This document shows positions 1-9,893 of a DNA stretch of 64,000 nucleotides, one piece after another. Positions within the stretch are counted from its first letter, which is position 1. The number at the start of each line of letters is the position of its first letter. The notes under the pieces were generated by a model. It did no database searches and was not told the origin of the DNA. It saw only the letters and a list, made by a program, of their open reading frames with translations. Source of the stretch: Arcobacter caeni (lineage in GTDB: Bacteria > Campylobacterota > Campylobacteria > Campylobacterales > Arcobacteraceae); the NCBI RefSeq assembly GCF_003063245.1, contig NZ_MUXE01000011.1, positions 28,694-92,693 of the forward strand, given 5' to 3'. The translations under genes were made by a program, and so were the position numbers.

Positions 1-1228
1 TTACAAAACCTAATTCACTAGCTATTGTTTTTCGTATTGCTTTAATTTTATCAAGTAATTCTGAATTTCCTTGAACTAATTGTAATAATCGAATTCCAAG
101 TTTTAGTTCTAAAACTTCTAATTTCATTATATTTTCAATAGTTTGAGATTCATCAGCAACCGACATACTTTTCTTTCTTTCTTTTAATGCATTAACATCA
201 TCAACGACTTTTGGTTTAATAGCATCTGTTTTAAAGAATCGAGTAAGTGCATTATCTTTTTTATCATTTATCATAGTTATTACATAACCTGTAAATATCA
301 TTAAAAAACCCATTACCATCAAAATACCAGTTGGGAAACCTGGAATAAACCCAAATAAAACTAAGCCAATTCCTAGTAAAATTAATGATTTACTATCTTT
401 TACTAATTGAGAAATAGATTGATTAGCAAAAGTTTCTTCATCCATATTAGACCGGGTAATAATAATAGCAGTTGCAGTTGATAAAATAAGTGCAGGAATT
501 TGAGCTACTAATCCATCTCCAATAGTTAAAATAGTGTAAACTTCTCCAGCTTCATTAATACTCATATCATGTTGAAAAAGACCTATTAATATTCCTCCAA
601 CTAAGTTTACCATCGTAATGATAATACCTGCAACTGCATCACCTTTTACGAATTTTGAAGATCCATCCATCGCTCCGTAAAAACTTGCTTCTGAAATTAG
701 GATTCTTCTTCTTTCCTGAGCTTCTTTATCATCAATAAATCCAGCATTTAAATCCGCATCAATAGCCATTTGTTTACCAGGCATAGAATCAAGTGTAAAT
801 CTAGCAGTTACCTCAGCAACCCTTGTAGCACCTTTTGTTACAACCATAAAATTAATAAGTACTAAAATAATAAATATAATAATACCAATAACCATATTTC
901 CACCAACAACAAACTCTCCAAACGCAGCAATAATTGAACTTACAGCGTCTACTCCATTATGTCCTTGACTTAAAATAGATCTTGTTGTAGCAATATTTAA
1001 AGACAGCCTAAAAAGTGCAAATATTAAAATAAGTGTTGGAAAAGTTGTTAAGTCTGAGGGTTTTTGAATATATAAAGATATTAACAAAATAAGTATAGAA
1101 ATTGATAGAGATATTACCAAAAAGAAATCTAGGATTTCTTTTGGTAAAGGTACTATTATAATTAATAATATTGCAACAAATAGTGCAACAACTATTAAAT
1201 CTTTTGAAAATATCTTTTTTATGTTCAT
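1..1228 (-). CDS. flhA: FlhA, flagellar export gate protein (C-terminal part outside window)
   Basis: FlhA is the large inner-membrane component of the flagellar type III export gate; its cytoplasmic C-terminal domain forms a docking ring for substrates and chaperones. The ATG at 1226-1228 opens a frame that stays open to base 1, so about 409 N-terminal residues are visible and the rest is cut off. The first ~110 residues are hydrophobic membrane segments. They are followed by the conserved FHIPEP-family cytoplasmic loop (MPGKQMAIDADLNAG, then IDDKEAQERR) and by a second membrane block. It lies 22 bp downstream of flgL and appears to be the next gene of the same transcript. The family assignment is very secure. 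Confidence 0.95.
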   Translation of the reverse strand, partial: MNIKKIFSKDLIVVALFVAILLIIIVPLPKEILDFFLVISLSISILILLISLYIQKPSDLTTFPTLILIFALFRLSLNIATTRSILSQGHNGVDAVSSIIAAFGEFVVGGNMVIGIIIFIILVLINFMVVTKGATRVAEVTARFTLDSMPGKQMAIDADLNAGFIDDKEAQERRRILISEASFYGAMDGSSKFVKGDAVAGIIITMVNLVGGILIGLFQHDMSINEAGEVYTILTIGDGLVAQIPALILSTATAIIITRSNMDEETFANQSISQLVKDSKSLILLGIGLVLFGFIPGFPTGILMVMGFLMIFTGYVITMINDKKDNALTRFFKTDAIKPKVVDDVNALKERKKSMSVADESQTIENIMKLEVLELKLGIRLLQLVQGNSELLDKIKAIRKTIASELGFV

Positions 1229-1250
1229 TTATTAATTATATTGTTGCTAG

Positions 1251-2393
1251 TTATTTTAAAAAATTAACTAGTGACAATTGATTTGTTTTACTAATTGTTG
1301 AATAAAGTGCTGTATATGTTAACTCTAAAGCTTTTGATTCAATCGCAACTTGTGCTAAATCAGCACTACCTAAATTACGAGATAAAATATCAAATTGAGT
1401 CAATTTAGAACTAACTCTTTCTAAAGAAATCTCAAATATTTTATTTTTTCCACCTAAATTAGCATGTGCAATATTAACAGAATCATAAGCTTTATCAACT
1501 TCTCCTTGATAATTAGCAACTAATGATTTTGCATTTTCTGCAGAAATTGGATTACCATTACTATCAACTTTTTTTAATGCATTTACAGTAGCATCAACTA
1601 AATCAAAAATACTTGTTTTTGCTTCAAATTTTGTACCATCAACATTTGGCATTGATGCACTATATGTAGGTGGAGTTAAAGCATCACTTGTAACAGGATT
1701 TATAGTATCAGTTGTAGCATTTCCATTTAAATCATATTTTGTTAATGTATCATTTGTTGGAGAATTTAATTTCCATTCATTACCATCTTGATCAATAATT
1801 CTATCAGTTTCTTTAAAAGTTAAAGTTCCACCTTTATATGCAGTTGAAGAGGGATATGTCATCATATCAAAGCCATTAATTCCTCTTTCTCTATATGAAC
1901 CTTCTTCAATAGCTACTTTTTTCAATTGACTATTACCAACATAAGTTATTTTTCCATTAACATCTTTTTCAAACGGTTTTATTGAGGAATCTGAACCAGC
2001 AAATACATATTCATTTTCAACTTGTGTATTAGCTAATTGAAAAAGATTTTCTTTTAATCCTGCCAGACTTGAAGCAATTGCAGTAATTCCATCATCAGTA
2101 GTTGTTGCTGTATTTGCTTTTACTAATTGTTCTTTTATATTCTCTAAAATCTTTTTAATCTCTGCCATACTTGAATCAGCCATATTATTTTGAACTTGAG
2201 TTTTTTGAATTTGAGTTTTTAAACCCTCAAAAGTTCTAACTTTTTCATCAACAAGAATTAATCTTGAGTACAACATAGAATCATCACTTCCATCTTGAAG
2301 TTTTTCTTGTGTACTTGTTTGATAAGTTAACCTTTGTTGTTGAGTATTTAAAAGGCTCAATCTATAAGTCATTTGTTCTGTTTGAGTAATCAT
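1251..2393 (-). CDS. flgL: FlgL, hook-filament junction protein (HAP3)
   Basis: FlgL joins the hook to the filament as part of the HAP1-HAP3 junction and is secreted through the flagellar export channel. The 380 residues have the flagellin-like plan: an N-terminal helix rich in Q/T/L that begins MITQTEQMTYRLSLLN, a variable middle region (about residues 150-260), and a C-terminal helix ending in QLSLVNFLK that resembles the flagellin coiled coil. The start ATG overlaps the stop of fliI by 4 nt (ATGA), so translation is probably coupled. Neighbours are fliI upstream and flhA downstream. Its usual partner flgK is not in this window. Confidence 0.85.
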   Translation of the reverse strand: MITQTEQMTYRLSLLNTQQQRLTYQTSTQEKLQDGSDDSMLYSRLILVDEKVRTFEGLKTQIQKTQVQNNMADSSMAEIKKILENIKEQLVKANTATTTDDGITAIASSLAGLKENLFQLANTQVENEYVFAGSDSSIKPFEKDVNGKITYVGNSQLKKVAIEEGSYRERGINGFDMMTYPSSTAYKGGTLTFKETDRIIDQDGNEWKLNSPTNDTLTKYDLNGNATTDTINPVTSDALTPPTYSASMPNVDGTKFEAKTSIFDLVDATVNALKKVDSNGNPISAENAKSLVANYQGEVDKAYDSVNIAHANLGGKNKIFEISLERVSSKLTQFDILSRNLGSADLAQVAIESKALELTYTALYSTISKTNQLSLVNFLK

Positions 2394-3694
2394 TGTAAAA
2401 CCTTTCTAAACATTGTTACTATCTCATTAAATCCAAAGATTTTTTGAGTATCTTGAGTTAGAAATTCTCTTATTTGTTCTTTCTTTGACATTGCATTGTC
2501 AAGTTCTGGATCCATTCCAGCTTTATAAGCACCAACTCTAACCAACACTTCATTCTCTTTTATTAATGATAATACTCTTTTTAACTTTAAAAAATCATTA
2601 TAATGTTCTTTATCAACGACCTTATCCATAACCCTTGAGGCTGATTTTAGTAAATTTATTGGAGGATAAAAACCTTGTTCTGTTAACTCTCTTGTTAAAA
2701 CAATATGCCCATCAAGAATTGACCTACTTTGGTCTGCTATTGGATCATTCATATCATCTCCATCAACTAAAACTGTGAAAAATGCAGTAATAGACCCTTT
2801 TTTATTATTTCCAGCTCTTTCCATTAGCTGTGGAAGAAGTGCAAATACTGAGGGTGGATAACCACGACTTACAGGAGGTTCACCAGTACTAAGACCTATT
2901 TCCCTTTGTGCCATAGCAAATCTTGTTACTGAATCCATCATTAGTAAAACATCATGACCTTTATCCCTAAAAAACTCAGCAATAGCCATAGCTGTAAATG
3001 CTCCATATTTTCTCATTAAGGCAGATTCATCAGAAGTTGCTGCAACTATTACAGTATTTTCTAAATTATTATCCAAATTATAATGAATAAATTCGGGAAT
3101 TTCCCTACCCCTTTCACCAATTAGTGCAACTACTTTTATTTGAGCTTCACAACCTTTTACAATCATACCCATAAGAGTAGATTTTCCAACTCCTGAACCT
3201 GCAAAAATACCGATTTTCTGACCTTTTCCACTTGTTAACATAGAATCAATTGCTTTTACACCTGTTGCAAATTTTTGATCAATTATTCCTCTTTCTAATG
3301 GTGGCATAGAGAGTTTATTAATTGCAGCATTTTCTTCTAAATCTGTAATTTTTCCCAAATTATCAATCGGTTCACCCAAAGCATTTATCACTCTACCAAG
3401 TAGCCCATAACCACATTTAACTGTTAATCCATCTTTTTGAATATAAACTTTATCTTGTATTCTAAAACCATCAATAAATGAAAAAGGAACAATGGTAAAA
3501 GATGTATCATCAATTGAAGCAACCATTCCTAAAACTGTTGATAAATGTAAAACAGATTCTATTTTTACTATGTCTCCTACTGCTACTTCTAAACCTGTTG
3601 CAGTCAAAGTTGTAGATGAAATATTTTTAATTCTTCCAAAAGGTATTGATAAATTTGTTGAGTCAATTCTATTTAATATATCTTCAATATTCAT
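2390..3694 (-). CDS. fliI: FliI, flagellum-specific export ATPase
   Basis: FliI is the F1-beta-like ATPase of the flagellar type III export apparatus and works with FliH and FliJ. The protein has 434 residues, normal for the family. The Walker A motif GSGVGKST is at about residues 166-173. A Walker B-type DVLLMMDSVTR is followed by FAMAQREIGL, the stretch typical of FliI/YscN ATPases. The start overlaps the stop of the upstream TPR gene by 1 nt (TAATG) and the end overlaps flgL by 4 nt. fliH lies about 20 kb upstream in the same block rather than next to fliI. No fliJ was recognised in the window. Confidence 0.96.
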   Translation of the reverse strand: MNIEDILNRIDSTNLSIPFGRIKNISSTTLTATGLEVAVGDIVKIESVLHLSTVLGMVASIDDTSFTIVPFSFIDGFRIQDKVYIQKDGLTVKCGYGLLGRVINALGEPIDNLGKITDLEENAAINKLSMPPLERGIIDQKFATGVKAIDSMLTSGKGQKIGIFAGSGVGKSTLMGMIVKGCEAQIKVVALIGERGREIPEFIHYNLDNNLENTVIVAATSDESALMRKYGAFTAMAIAEFFRDKGHDVLLMMDSVTRFAMAQREIGLSTGEPPVSRGYPPSVFALLPQLMERAGNNKKGSITAFFTVLVDGDDMNDPIADQSRSILDGHIVLTRELTEQGFYPPINLLKSASRVMDKVVDKEHYNDFLKLKRVLSLIKENEVLVRVGAYKAGMDPELDNAMSKKEQIREFLTQDTQKIFGFNEIVTMFRKVLQ

Positions 3695-5688
3695 TACATC
3701 TCATCGCACATTTTTTTATATAAACTATCCACACTATCTTTTACTTCTTTACATTTTAAAATATATTCATTTTTTTTAGCTTTATTTCCCATATTATCGT
3801 ATAAATTTAATATATCATAATAAACTTTTACTTCATCATCAGGTCTTATTTTTCTTGTATTTTGCAAAGATTCTAGTAATAAATCTATTGATTTTTGATT
3901 CTTTTTTGATTCTTTAGCAATCCTTGCTAATTCTGTTTCAACAAAAGGTGAATATACAAAAGCTTTTAAATCTTTTTGTTTATTATATAAACTATTTAAT
4001 ATTTCATTTGCTAAAACTTCATTTTTTCCTTTTAATAAATTTAAATAATAATCATAATAAAAGTCAATAATTATTGGATTATTTTCATTTGCTTTAATAT
4101 ACTTAGGATTTTGATTTGTATATGTAAAAAACCTTTCCATTGCTATTGGTTCTGATTTTTGTTTTATTATTTGGTATCTATATAAAAATTCATTCGATAA
4201 AACCACTGGATCATCAACCATTTCAACTTTTGTTGAAAAATCTGAAGCTTCATCCATTAAACCTAAATTATAAGCCATTTTTTCCAAATATAAATAAATA
4301 TTTGCATCTCTTGTTTTATTAAAAGTTTCTTTAATTTGTAAGTAAGCTTTTTCATATGGAGATTCAACTAAACACTCAAAAAAAGCATACTTAATACTCT
4401 CATCTTCTATTAATTTAACCAAAGTTTCATTTCTTGAAGTTTTTAAAACCTCATTTAATTCTGTACATTTCCCTTGTGCTAAATAATCTTTTATTATATC
4501 AATATTAATTTCATCATAAATTTCACTAATACTTCCATAACCAAATCTTTTTACTATTTCGGGAGCTACTTTACTGTAAACTTTTTCAGCCCTTAAAATA
4601 AGATCATATTTTTTATCGTTTTTATCATTCATTAATTCTTGTAAAAGAGCTTTTTGTTGCATTGCTTCATCCTCTGGATACTTAGAAGCAACAACTGCTG
4701 GACTTAAAAATCCTTGTCTCATTAAAATCTCATCTATATAAGCTTTTGAATCTTTTGCATAAATACTTTGAGGATAATCATTAATAATATCTTTATATAA
4801 CTCTTTTGCTTTTTCTAAATAATAATTAGTTCTATCATACATAATCATATAAGTATTTGCAAGTTTAAATTTAAAATCTTCTATTACATCTTCTTTTGTT
4901 GTTCTTTTTAATAACTCTTTTAAAATTTCAGAAGCATGTTCTGGCATACCGGCTTTTATTAATTTACTAACTTTTTTATTTGCTAAATATGAATCATTTG
5001 CATAAAAATCAATATTAGTTTTTAAAACTTGAGTAATTAATTCATTTGCTTTATCATATTTTTCATCTAAAATATATACATCAAACAATTCATCAGCAAC
5101 TACAGTAGCAACTTTTTTATCACTTGTAACTGTTAATATTTCATACAAATATTTAGTAGCTTTTGCATAATCTTTTTGATATTTATATACTTTAGCAAGA
5201 GAAATTTTTCCATAAGTTTTAGTTAATTCATCATCAAAATTATCTATTATAATTTGAGCAAAATATTTTGCATCTTCAATTTTATTTATTTCTAGTTTTA
5301 ATTCAACCAAAATCATATATGCTTTTGCCAAATCATATTGATTAATTTTTGAAGAATTTATTGCCATTTCTAACTCAGTAGAAGCATCTAAAATCAATCT
5401 CTTTGATTGTTTTTTTAAAGCCAATTCTGAATATAAAATTATGCTATCAGAAGTTAAAATATTAAGTTTATTTTTTTCTTTAAAATCTTTTACTTGAGTA
5501 TAGGCTTCATCAATTTTTCCATCTTTTGCAAGAATTCTTACGTTTTGCAAAATATCAAATCCATCATTTATCGATTGTTTTCTTTGCTCAGAAATTTGGA
5601 CACCTGAAGAATCAATAAAACCATAATAAAAATCTTTTTTAGCATTTAAAATGTTTAACATTAAAAATATAATCATTAATACTTTCAA
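3694..5688 (-). CDS. Periplasmic TPR protein, PflA-like flagellar motor protein
   Basis: This is a 664-residue protein with an N-terminal signal peptide (MKVLMIIFLMLNILNA) followed by degenerate tetratricopeptide repeats over most of its length (for example near residues 110-200 and 270-320). It has no transmembrane segment after the signal. In Campylobacter and Helicobacter the periplasmic TPR protein PflA is a motor scaffold component needed for rotation. Signal peptide, TPR content, length and position between flhB and fliI fit a PflA homologue, but this identity is inferred from architecture and context. A general TPR secretion-associated protein is the alternative. It is tightly packed: 3 bp after flhB and a 1-nt overlap with fliI. 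Confidence 0.6.
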   Translation of the reverse strand: MKVLMIIFLMLNILNAKKDFYYGFIDSSGVQISEQRKQSINDGFDILQNVRILAKDGKIDEAYTQVKDFKEKNKLNILTSDSIILYSELALKKQSKRLILDASTELEMAINSSKINQYDLAKAYMILVELKLEINKIEDAKYFAQIIIDNFDDELTKTYGKISLAKVYKYQKDYAKATKYLYEILTVTSDKKVATVVADELFDVYILDEKYDKANELITQVLKTNIDFYANDSYLANKKVSKLIKAGMPEHASEILKELLKRTTKEDVIEDFKFKLANTYMIMYDRTNYYLEKAKELYKDIINDYPQSIYAKDSKAYIDEILMRQGFLSPAVVASKYPEDEAMQQKALLQELMNDKNDKKYDLILRAEKVYSKVAPEIVKRFGYGSISEIYDEINIDIIKDYLAQGKCTELNEVLKTSRNETLVKLIEDESIKYAFFECLVESPYEKAYLQIKETFNKTRDANIYLYLEKMAYNLGLMDEASDFSTKVEMVDDPVVLSNEFLYRYQIIKQKSEPIAMERFFTYTNQNPKYIKANENNPIIIDFYYDYYLNLLKGKNEVLANEILNSLYNKQKDLKAFVYSPFVETELARIAKESKKNQKSIDLLLESLQNTRKIRPDDEVKVYYDILNLYDNMGNKAKKNEYILKCKEVKDSVDSLYKKMCDEM

Positions 5689-5691
5689 TTT

Positions 5692-6738
5692 TTACCTTTT
5701 TCTTTTTAATTCATAAATATATGAAAATATTTCAGCCATTGCTTTATAAAATTCACCTGGTATTTCTCTATCAATTTCTATTTGGTCATATAAAGACCTT
5801 GCTAGAGATGGATTTTCAATAATTGGTATATTATGATCTTTCGCAATATCTTTTATTTTAATTGCTAAAAAATCTATTCCCTTCGCTACAATTTTCGGTG
5901 CAGAATTCACTTTATTATCATATTTCAAAGCTACAGCATAATGTGTTGGATTTGTAATAACTACATCCGCTTCAGGAACTGAACTCATCATCCGTTGTTG
6001 AGCCATCTTCATCTGAATTCTTCTAATACGCCCTTTTACTTGAGGATCTCCCTCCATGTTTTTATATTCATCTTTAATCTCTTGTTTACTCATCTTTAAA
6101 GATTGCATATAATAATGTTTTGTAAAAAAGAAATCTATTATAGCAAAAATAAAAATAATAAAAAGAATAGCTGAAATAAAATAAAGTGTTAATTCAAGCA
6201 TCGTGGCAATAGTATCTACTATCTCTTGATTCATCATTGCTAAAAACTTTTGATAAGTTAATGAAAAAAGAATAAACATTACGAGCATAATCAACATTAA
6301 TTTTGCCGTTAATTTTAAAGCTTCAATAAGCTTTTTAACTGCAAAAACATTTTTTATTCCTTTGATTGGATCTAATTTCTGAAGATCAAATTTTAATGGT
6401 ATAGTTAAAAAACCAAATTGTGCTAAATTACTAGCAAATACCAATAATAATACCAATGCAAATAATGGTGCTAAAGCTTTTAAAAGAGTTACAACAACAT
6501 GATATGTAATTGCATAATATAATGGTCCATCTAACTCTTGACCAATAAAACTATAGGAGAATAGCATTAACTTCTTTATTTCAAGTAAGGAATAAGATGA
6601 GAAAAAAAGTAAATATGCAGTTCCAAATGATAAAATTGCTACTCCAGAAATTTCTGCTGATTTAGCTACATTTCCCTCTTCTCTGGCATCACTAATTTTC
6701 TTATCGGTGGGTTCTTCTGTTTTATCATCATCAGCCAT
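5692..6738 (-). CDS. flhB: FlhB, flagellar export substrate-specificity switch protein
   Basis: FlhB is the inner-membrane export protein that switches secretion from hook to filament substrates after autocleavage. The 348-residue protein begins with the family signature DKTEEPTDKKISDAREEG and has four hydrophobic segments (roughly residues 30-50, 80-110, 143-163, 180-207). The autocleavage motif NPTH is at about 263-266 within VVITNPTHYAVALKY. It follows fliR (14 bp gap) and precedes the PflA-like gene (3 bp gap). Its switching partner FliK is two genes upstream. Confidence 0.97.
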   Translation of the reverse strand: MADDDKTEEPTDKKISDAREEGNVAKSAEISGVAILSFGTAYLLFFSSYSLLEIKKLMLFSYSFIGQELDGPLYYAITYHVVVTLLKALAPLFALVLLLVFASNLAQFGFLTIPLKFDLQKLDPIKGIKNVFAVKKLIEALKLTAKLMLIMLVMFILFSLTYQKFLAMMNQEIVDTIATMLELTLYFISAILFIIFIFAIIDFFFTKHYYMQSLKMSKQEIKDEYKNMEGDPQVKGRIRRIQMKMAQQRMMSSVPEADVVITNPTHYAVALKYDNKVNSAPKIVAKGIDFLAIKIKDIAKDHNIPIIENPSLARSLYDQIEIDREIPGEFYKAMAEIFSYIYELKRKR

Positions 6739-6752
6739 ATTAAACCCTTAAG

Positions 6753-7502
6753 TTATTGAAATTTTGAAATAAAATATTCGGTAAATGCTTCTGTAAACAT
6801 TTCCATTCCAAGTATCAAAAATACAAATATTAAAGCATATTTCAATTGGAATGTAACTACAAATGGAGAAAAAGATGGCATAGATTTTGTTCCATAACCA
6901 TAATAAACATCAAGAATAAATCCTATAAAAAATAAAGGTAAAGCAAATGCAAATGCAAATGCAAACATTCTTTTAATTTCATCAATAGCCATTTGTACAC
7001 CATTGTATGAAAAAACATCAAAGTTTCCTAAATGTATCATAGAAAAACTTTTTACTAAAATAACTAAAGTCATTTCATACATTCCTGTTTGAAAAAACAA
7101 CATTAAAGCAATCCAAAAAAGTAATTTTGAAACTATTCCTTGTTGTCCTCCTGTAGAGGGATCAAACATAGCAGCCATTGAAAGAGCAGTTGAATATTCA
7201 ACAAATTCTCCAATTATTTTAACAGCTGAGAATATAATATTAATTAACATTGAAGCTATTAGTCCTAATGTTAATTCAGATATTAAACTTATTAAAAAAT
7301 TATCTTGAGTAATATTTGATGTTATATCGACCAAAGGAAAAATAAAAATTGTTATGTAAAAAGCAAAAGCAATTCTAATAGTTGGGCTGATTGCAGCGTG
7401 TCCAAAAACAGGCATAAATGCAACAAAAGATAATATCCTTGCAAGGAGTAGAAGAAATTGATATAAAGTTTCTTCATTAAGTAAAGATAAAAGAGCTTCC
7501 AT
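6753..7502 (-). CDS. fliR: FliR, flagellar export gate membrane protein
   Basis: FliR is a polytopic membrane subunit of the FliP-FliQ-FliR core export gate. The 249 residues are almost entirely hydrophobic, with about six membrane segments. Family-typical features are the N-terminal segment with ILSFVAFMPVFGHAAISPTIR and the conserved MAAMFDPSTGGQQGIVS region near residues 110-125. The ATG overlaps the stop of fliK by 1 nt (TAATG). fliP and fliQ are not in the window. Confidence 0.95.
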   Translation of the reverse strand: MEALLSLLNEETLYQFLLLLARILSFVAFMPVFGHAAISPTIRIAFAFYITIFIFPLVDITSNITQDNFLISLISELTLGLIASMLINIIFSAVKIIGEFVEYSTALSMAAMFDPSTGGQQGIVSKLLFWIALMLFFQTGMYEMTLVILVKSFSMIHLGNFDVFSYNGVQMAIDEIKRMFAFAFAFALPLFFIGFILDVYYGYGTKSMPSFSPFVVTFQLKYALIFVFLILGMEMFTEAFTEYFISKFQ

Positions 7503-9412
7503 TACATATAGTCTATGCTTTTTTCTTCTATATCTCTATTTTCTTCTTTTAATTGTAATACTGATTGAGTATCCATTTGTTGCTCAAATCTTCGATTATT
7601 ACCTTGACCTTCATTTGCATTTGATGATTGATTACTACTATTTTGGTTTGAAGAACTAAAATCTAGATTAAAGTTAGTACCTTCATCAAATGTTTTATTT
7701 AATGAATTTTTTAACATATTTTGATTTTCTATTAAAGTATTTAATGTTACATTATTAGTAACATTCATACTAATTGTTAAGCCATTATTTCTATCATTTT
7801 TCATTAAAATTGCAATAGAACCTAACTCTGTAGGATTTATATTTATTCTAAAGGCAGTCATAGGAGGCTTGTAATTCTCATACATTTGCTTAGCAATATC
7901 AGACATCATTATAGACATTTGTTGTTTTGCACCAATTATTTTTGATTGAATATTAAAAGATAAAGGGGAATTAACAGTAATCGTTGCATCATCTGCTAAA
8001 TTTAGACTATTATCCAATAAAGCACTACTTGCTTCAACAGATTGTGTAATTAAATTTCTTACTTCTTCACTTTTTACATTTTTATCTAGAAATAAATTAT
8101 CAATTTGATTTTTTCTAGTTAATGCTTGAATATCAGATTTTTTTACTTCTATCTTATCAACATCAATATCAACATTTTGTTCAATACTCATATCTTCTAA
8201 ACCTAATTCTAATATTTCAGCACTAGTTTTAACCGCTTGGATCGAGTTACCATCTTTTAAAAGATTCACAGCTTCATTTCTGTTAAACAATACCTGGCTA
8301 TTTATTTTATTTTTTTGAGAACCTAGATAGATACTAGAAATTAAATCTTTTGCAACAACATCTTTTAAAGGAGCTGGAATAGTACTATCGATAGTATCAA
8401 AAGTTAATTTTTCATTATTTTTCGAAATTAACTGATCCATTAATGATAACTTTTCTTCTTTTTTTATAACTAAACTTTCCTGTTTTACACCATTTTCTTC
8501 AACAACTTCTGTTGTTGTAATAGGTAAAGTTAAAAGTGAACTTTCTTTAACATTAGAAAGATTATCAGTATTTAAATCCGTTTCTGCAATAACCTTAATA
8601 TCACTACTTACAACTTCTTGTGTACTTATTCCATTTTGAGTTTTTGTTACTATTTGTTCTAACAAAATATCAGTTGAATTTACTTTTTGTTCTTTAGTTT
8701 TTATCTCTAAATTACTTGAATTACTATTCTTTTTTGGAATTATTAAAGTATCTAGATTTTGTTTTATTTCTTCAGAAATTATTATTTTAGGAATATTTTC
8801 TTTAGGAATTATAGGAGTATCTAAGTCTTGTTTTATTTCAGGTGGAATTACAATATCTATAATATCTTTTATTCCTAAATTATTTGTAACAATATTTTCT
8901 TTAGGGATTATAAAATTGTCTTTATTATTTTCTAAACTATTTTCTTTTGTTGTTATAGGAATATCAGAATTTTGCTTCATTTCTTCTGGAACTATTATAT
9001 CTTTAACATTTTTTTTAGCTTCAATAATCAATCTATCTAATAAAGAAGTTGTTGAAGTTGGTTTTTGTTCTTCAATTTTTCCAGTTTTAGTTTTCTCTGG
9101 TTCAACTTTCTCTGTTTTAACTTTTTCTGGTTCAATTTCTATATTTTTTAATAATAAATTATCTACTTTTATTTCTGGATTTATTTCTAAATTCTCAGCG
9201 GTAAGTTTTTCTTCAATTTTCACTTCCTTTACAGGAGTTGTGATAGCAGTTGCTTTAGCCGTTATATTTTCTTCTTTTGTTGCTGTATTATTTGATAATA
9301 ACGAATCAAATAAAGAAGGTTTATCTTTTACCGTTTGTTCAGAAGTTGAACTTGTAATATTAGTATTTGTTGTTGTTTCACTCGAAAGTAAATTATTTAT
9401 TATATTTGGCAT
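7502..9412 (-). CDS. fliK: FliK-like hook-length control protein
   Basis: FliK measures hook length and triggers the FlhB specificity switch. The C-terminal ~100 residues contain the Flg_hook/FliK_C pattern (FRININPTELGSIAILM, then LIENQNMLKNSLN) and an Asn/Gln-rich tail. The first ~480 residues are low-complexity and rich in T, E, K, I and N, as expected for an unstructured ruler. They contain three degenerate repeats of a unit like PPEIKQDLDTPIIPKEN near residues 137-155, 185-201 and 207-226, and a short EKVKTEKVEPEKTKTGK run near 98-114. The gene overlaps fliR by 1 nt and begins 5 bp after flgC. Identity rests on the C-terminal domain and on the neighbours fliR and flhB. Confidence 0.85.
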   Translation of the reverse strand: MPNIINNLLSSETTTNTNITSSTSEQTVKDKPSLFDSLLSNNTATKEENITAKATAITTPVKEVKIEEKLTAENLEINPEIKVDNLLLKNIEIEPEKVKTEKVEPEKTKTGKIEEQKPTSTTSLLDRLIIEAKKNVKDIIVPEEMKQNSDIPITTKENSLENNKDNFIIPKENIVTNNLGIKDIIDIVIPPEIKQDLDTPIIPKENIPKIIISEEIKQNLDTLIIPKKNSNSSNLEIKTKEQKVNSTDILLEQIVTKTQNGISTQEVVSSDIKVIAETDLNTDNLSNVKESSLLTLPITTTEVVEENGVKQESLVIKKEEKLSLMDQLISKNNEKLTFDTIDSTIPAPLKDVVAKDLISSIYLGSQKNKINSQVLFNRNEAVNLLKDGNSIQAVKTSAEILELGLEDMSIEQNVDIDVDKIEVKKSDIQALTRKNQIDNLFLDKNVKSEEVRNLITQSVEASSALLDNSLNLADDATITVNSPLSFNIQSKIIGAKQQMSIMMSDIAKQMYENYKPPMTAFRININPTELGSIAILMKNDRNNGLTISMNVTNNVTLNTLIENQNMLKNSLNKTFDEGTNFNLDFSSSNQNSSNQSSNANEGQGNNRRFEQQMDTQSVLQLKEENRDIEEKSIDYM

Positions 9413-9417
9413 TTTGA

Positions 9418-9879
9418 TTACACATTTAATATTTCTAAAGTTTTAGAATCGATGTTTTTATGAGTATTAAATGAAGCTAAATTTGATTCATAAGATCTCA
9501 TAGCTTCAATTAAATCAACCATTTCAACAACAGGATTAATATCAGGATATGCCACATAACCTTTTTCATCAGCATCAGGATGTGCTGGTTCATATCGCAT
9601 AACAGGTTTTGCATCAGATTGAACTATTGATTTAACACCAACACCTCTTAATGAAATATCTGAATTTTTATTATTTGTAGTTTCAACTTCATTTGAATTA
9701 GTTTTTTTACTATTTGCTAAAAGAATATCTTGAAATACTACTTGCTGTTTTTTATAAGGACCACCTTCTAAAGTATGAGTAGTTTTAGCATTTGCAATAT
9801 TCGCACTCACAACATTAATTCTTGTTCTTTGAGCACTCATACCAGAAGTTGATACATTATATCCATCAAAAAAACCCAT
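9418..9879 (-). CDS. flgC: FlgC, proximal rod protein
   Basis: FlgC forms part of the proximal flagellar rod. The 153-residue product starts MGFFDGYNVSTSGMSAQRTRI and carries the rod-family motif VVSANIANAKT near residues 24-34. It ends with the conserved C-terminal helix (VVEMVDLIEAMRSYESNLASFN) shared by rod and hook proteins. It lies 14 bp downstream of fliE and 5 bp upstream of fliK. Its usual partner flgB is about 17 kb upstream in the same block, next to flgF and fliF. Confidence 0.95.
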   Translation of the reverse strand: MGFFDGYNVSTSGMSAQRTRINVVSANIANAKTTHTLEGGPYKKQQVVFQDILLANSKKTNSNEVETTNNKNSDISLRGVGVKSIVQSDAKPVMRYEPAHPDADEKGYVAYPDINPVVEMVDLIEAMRSYESNLASFNTHKNIDSKTLEILNV

Positions 9880-9893
9880 CTTAAATCCTTTTC

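Noticed and set aside
8916..9446. Open frame on the plus strand opposite fliK (176 codons, hydrophobic)
   Set aside because: It is the antisense of the low-complexity part of fliK; its apparent hydrophobicity results from complementing Glu/Lys-rich codons, and it has no ribosome site.
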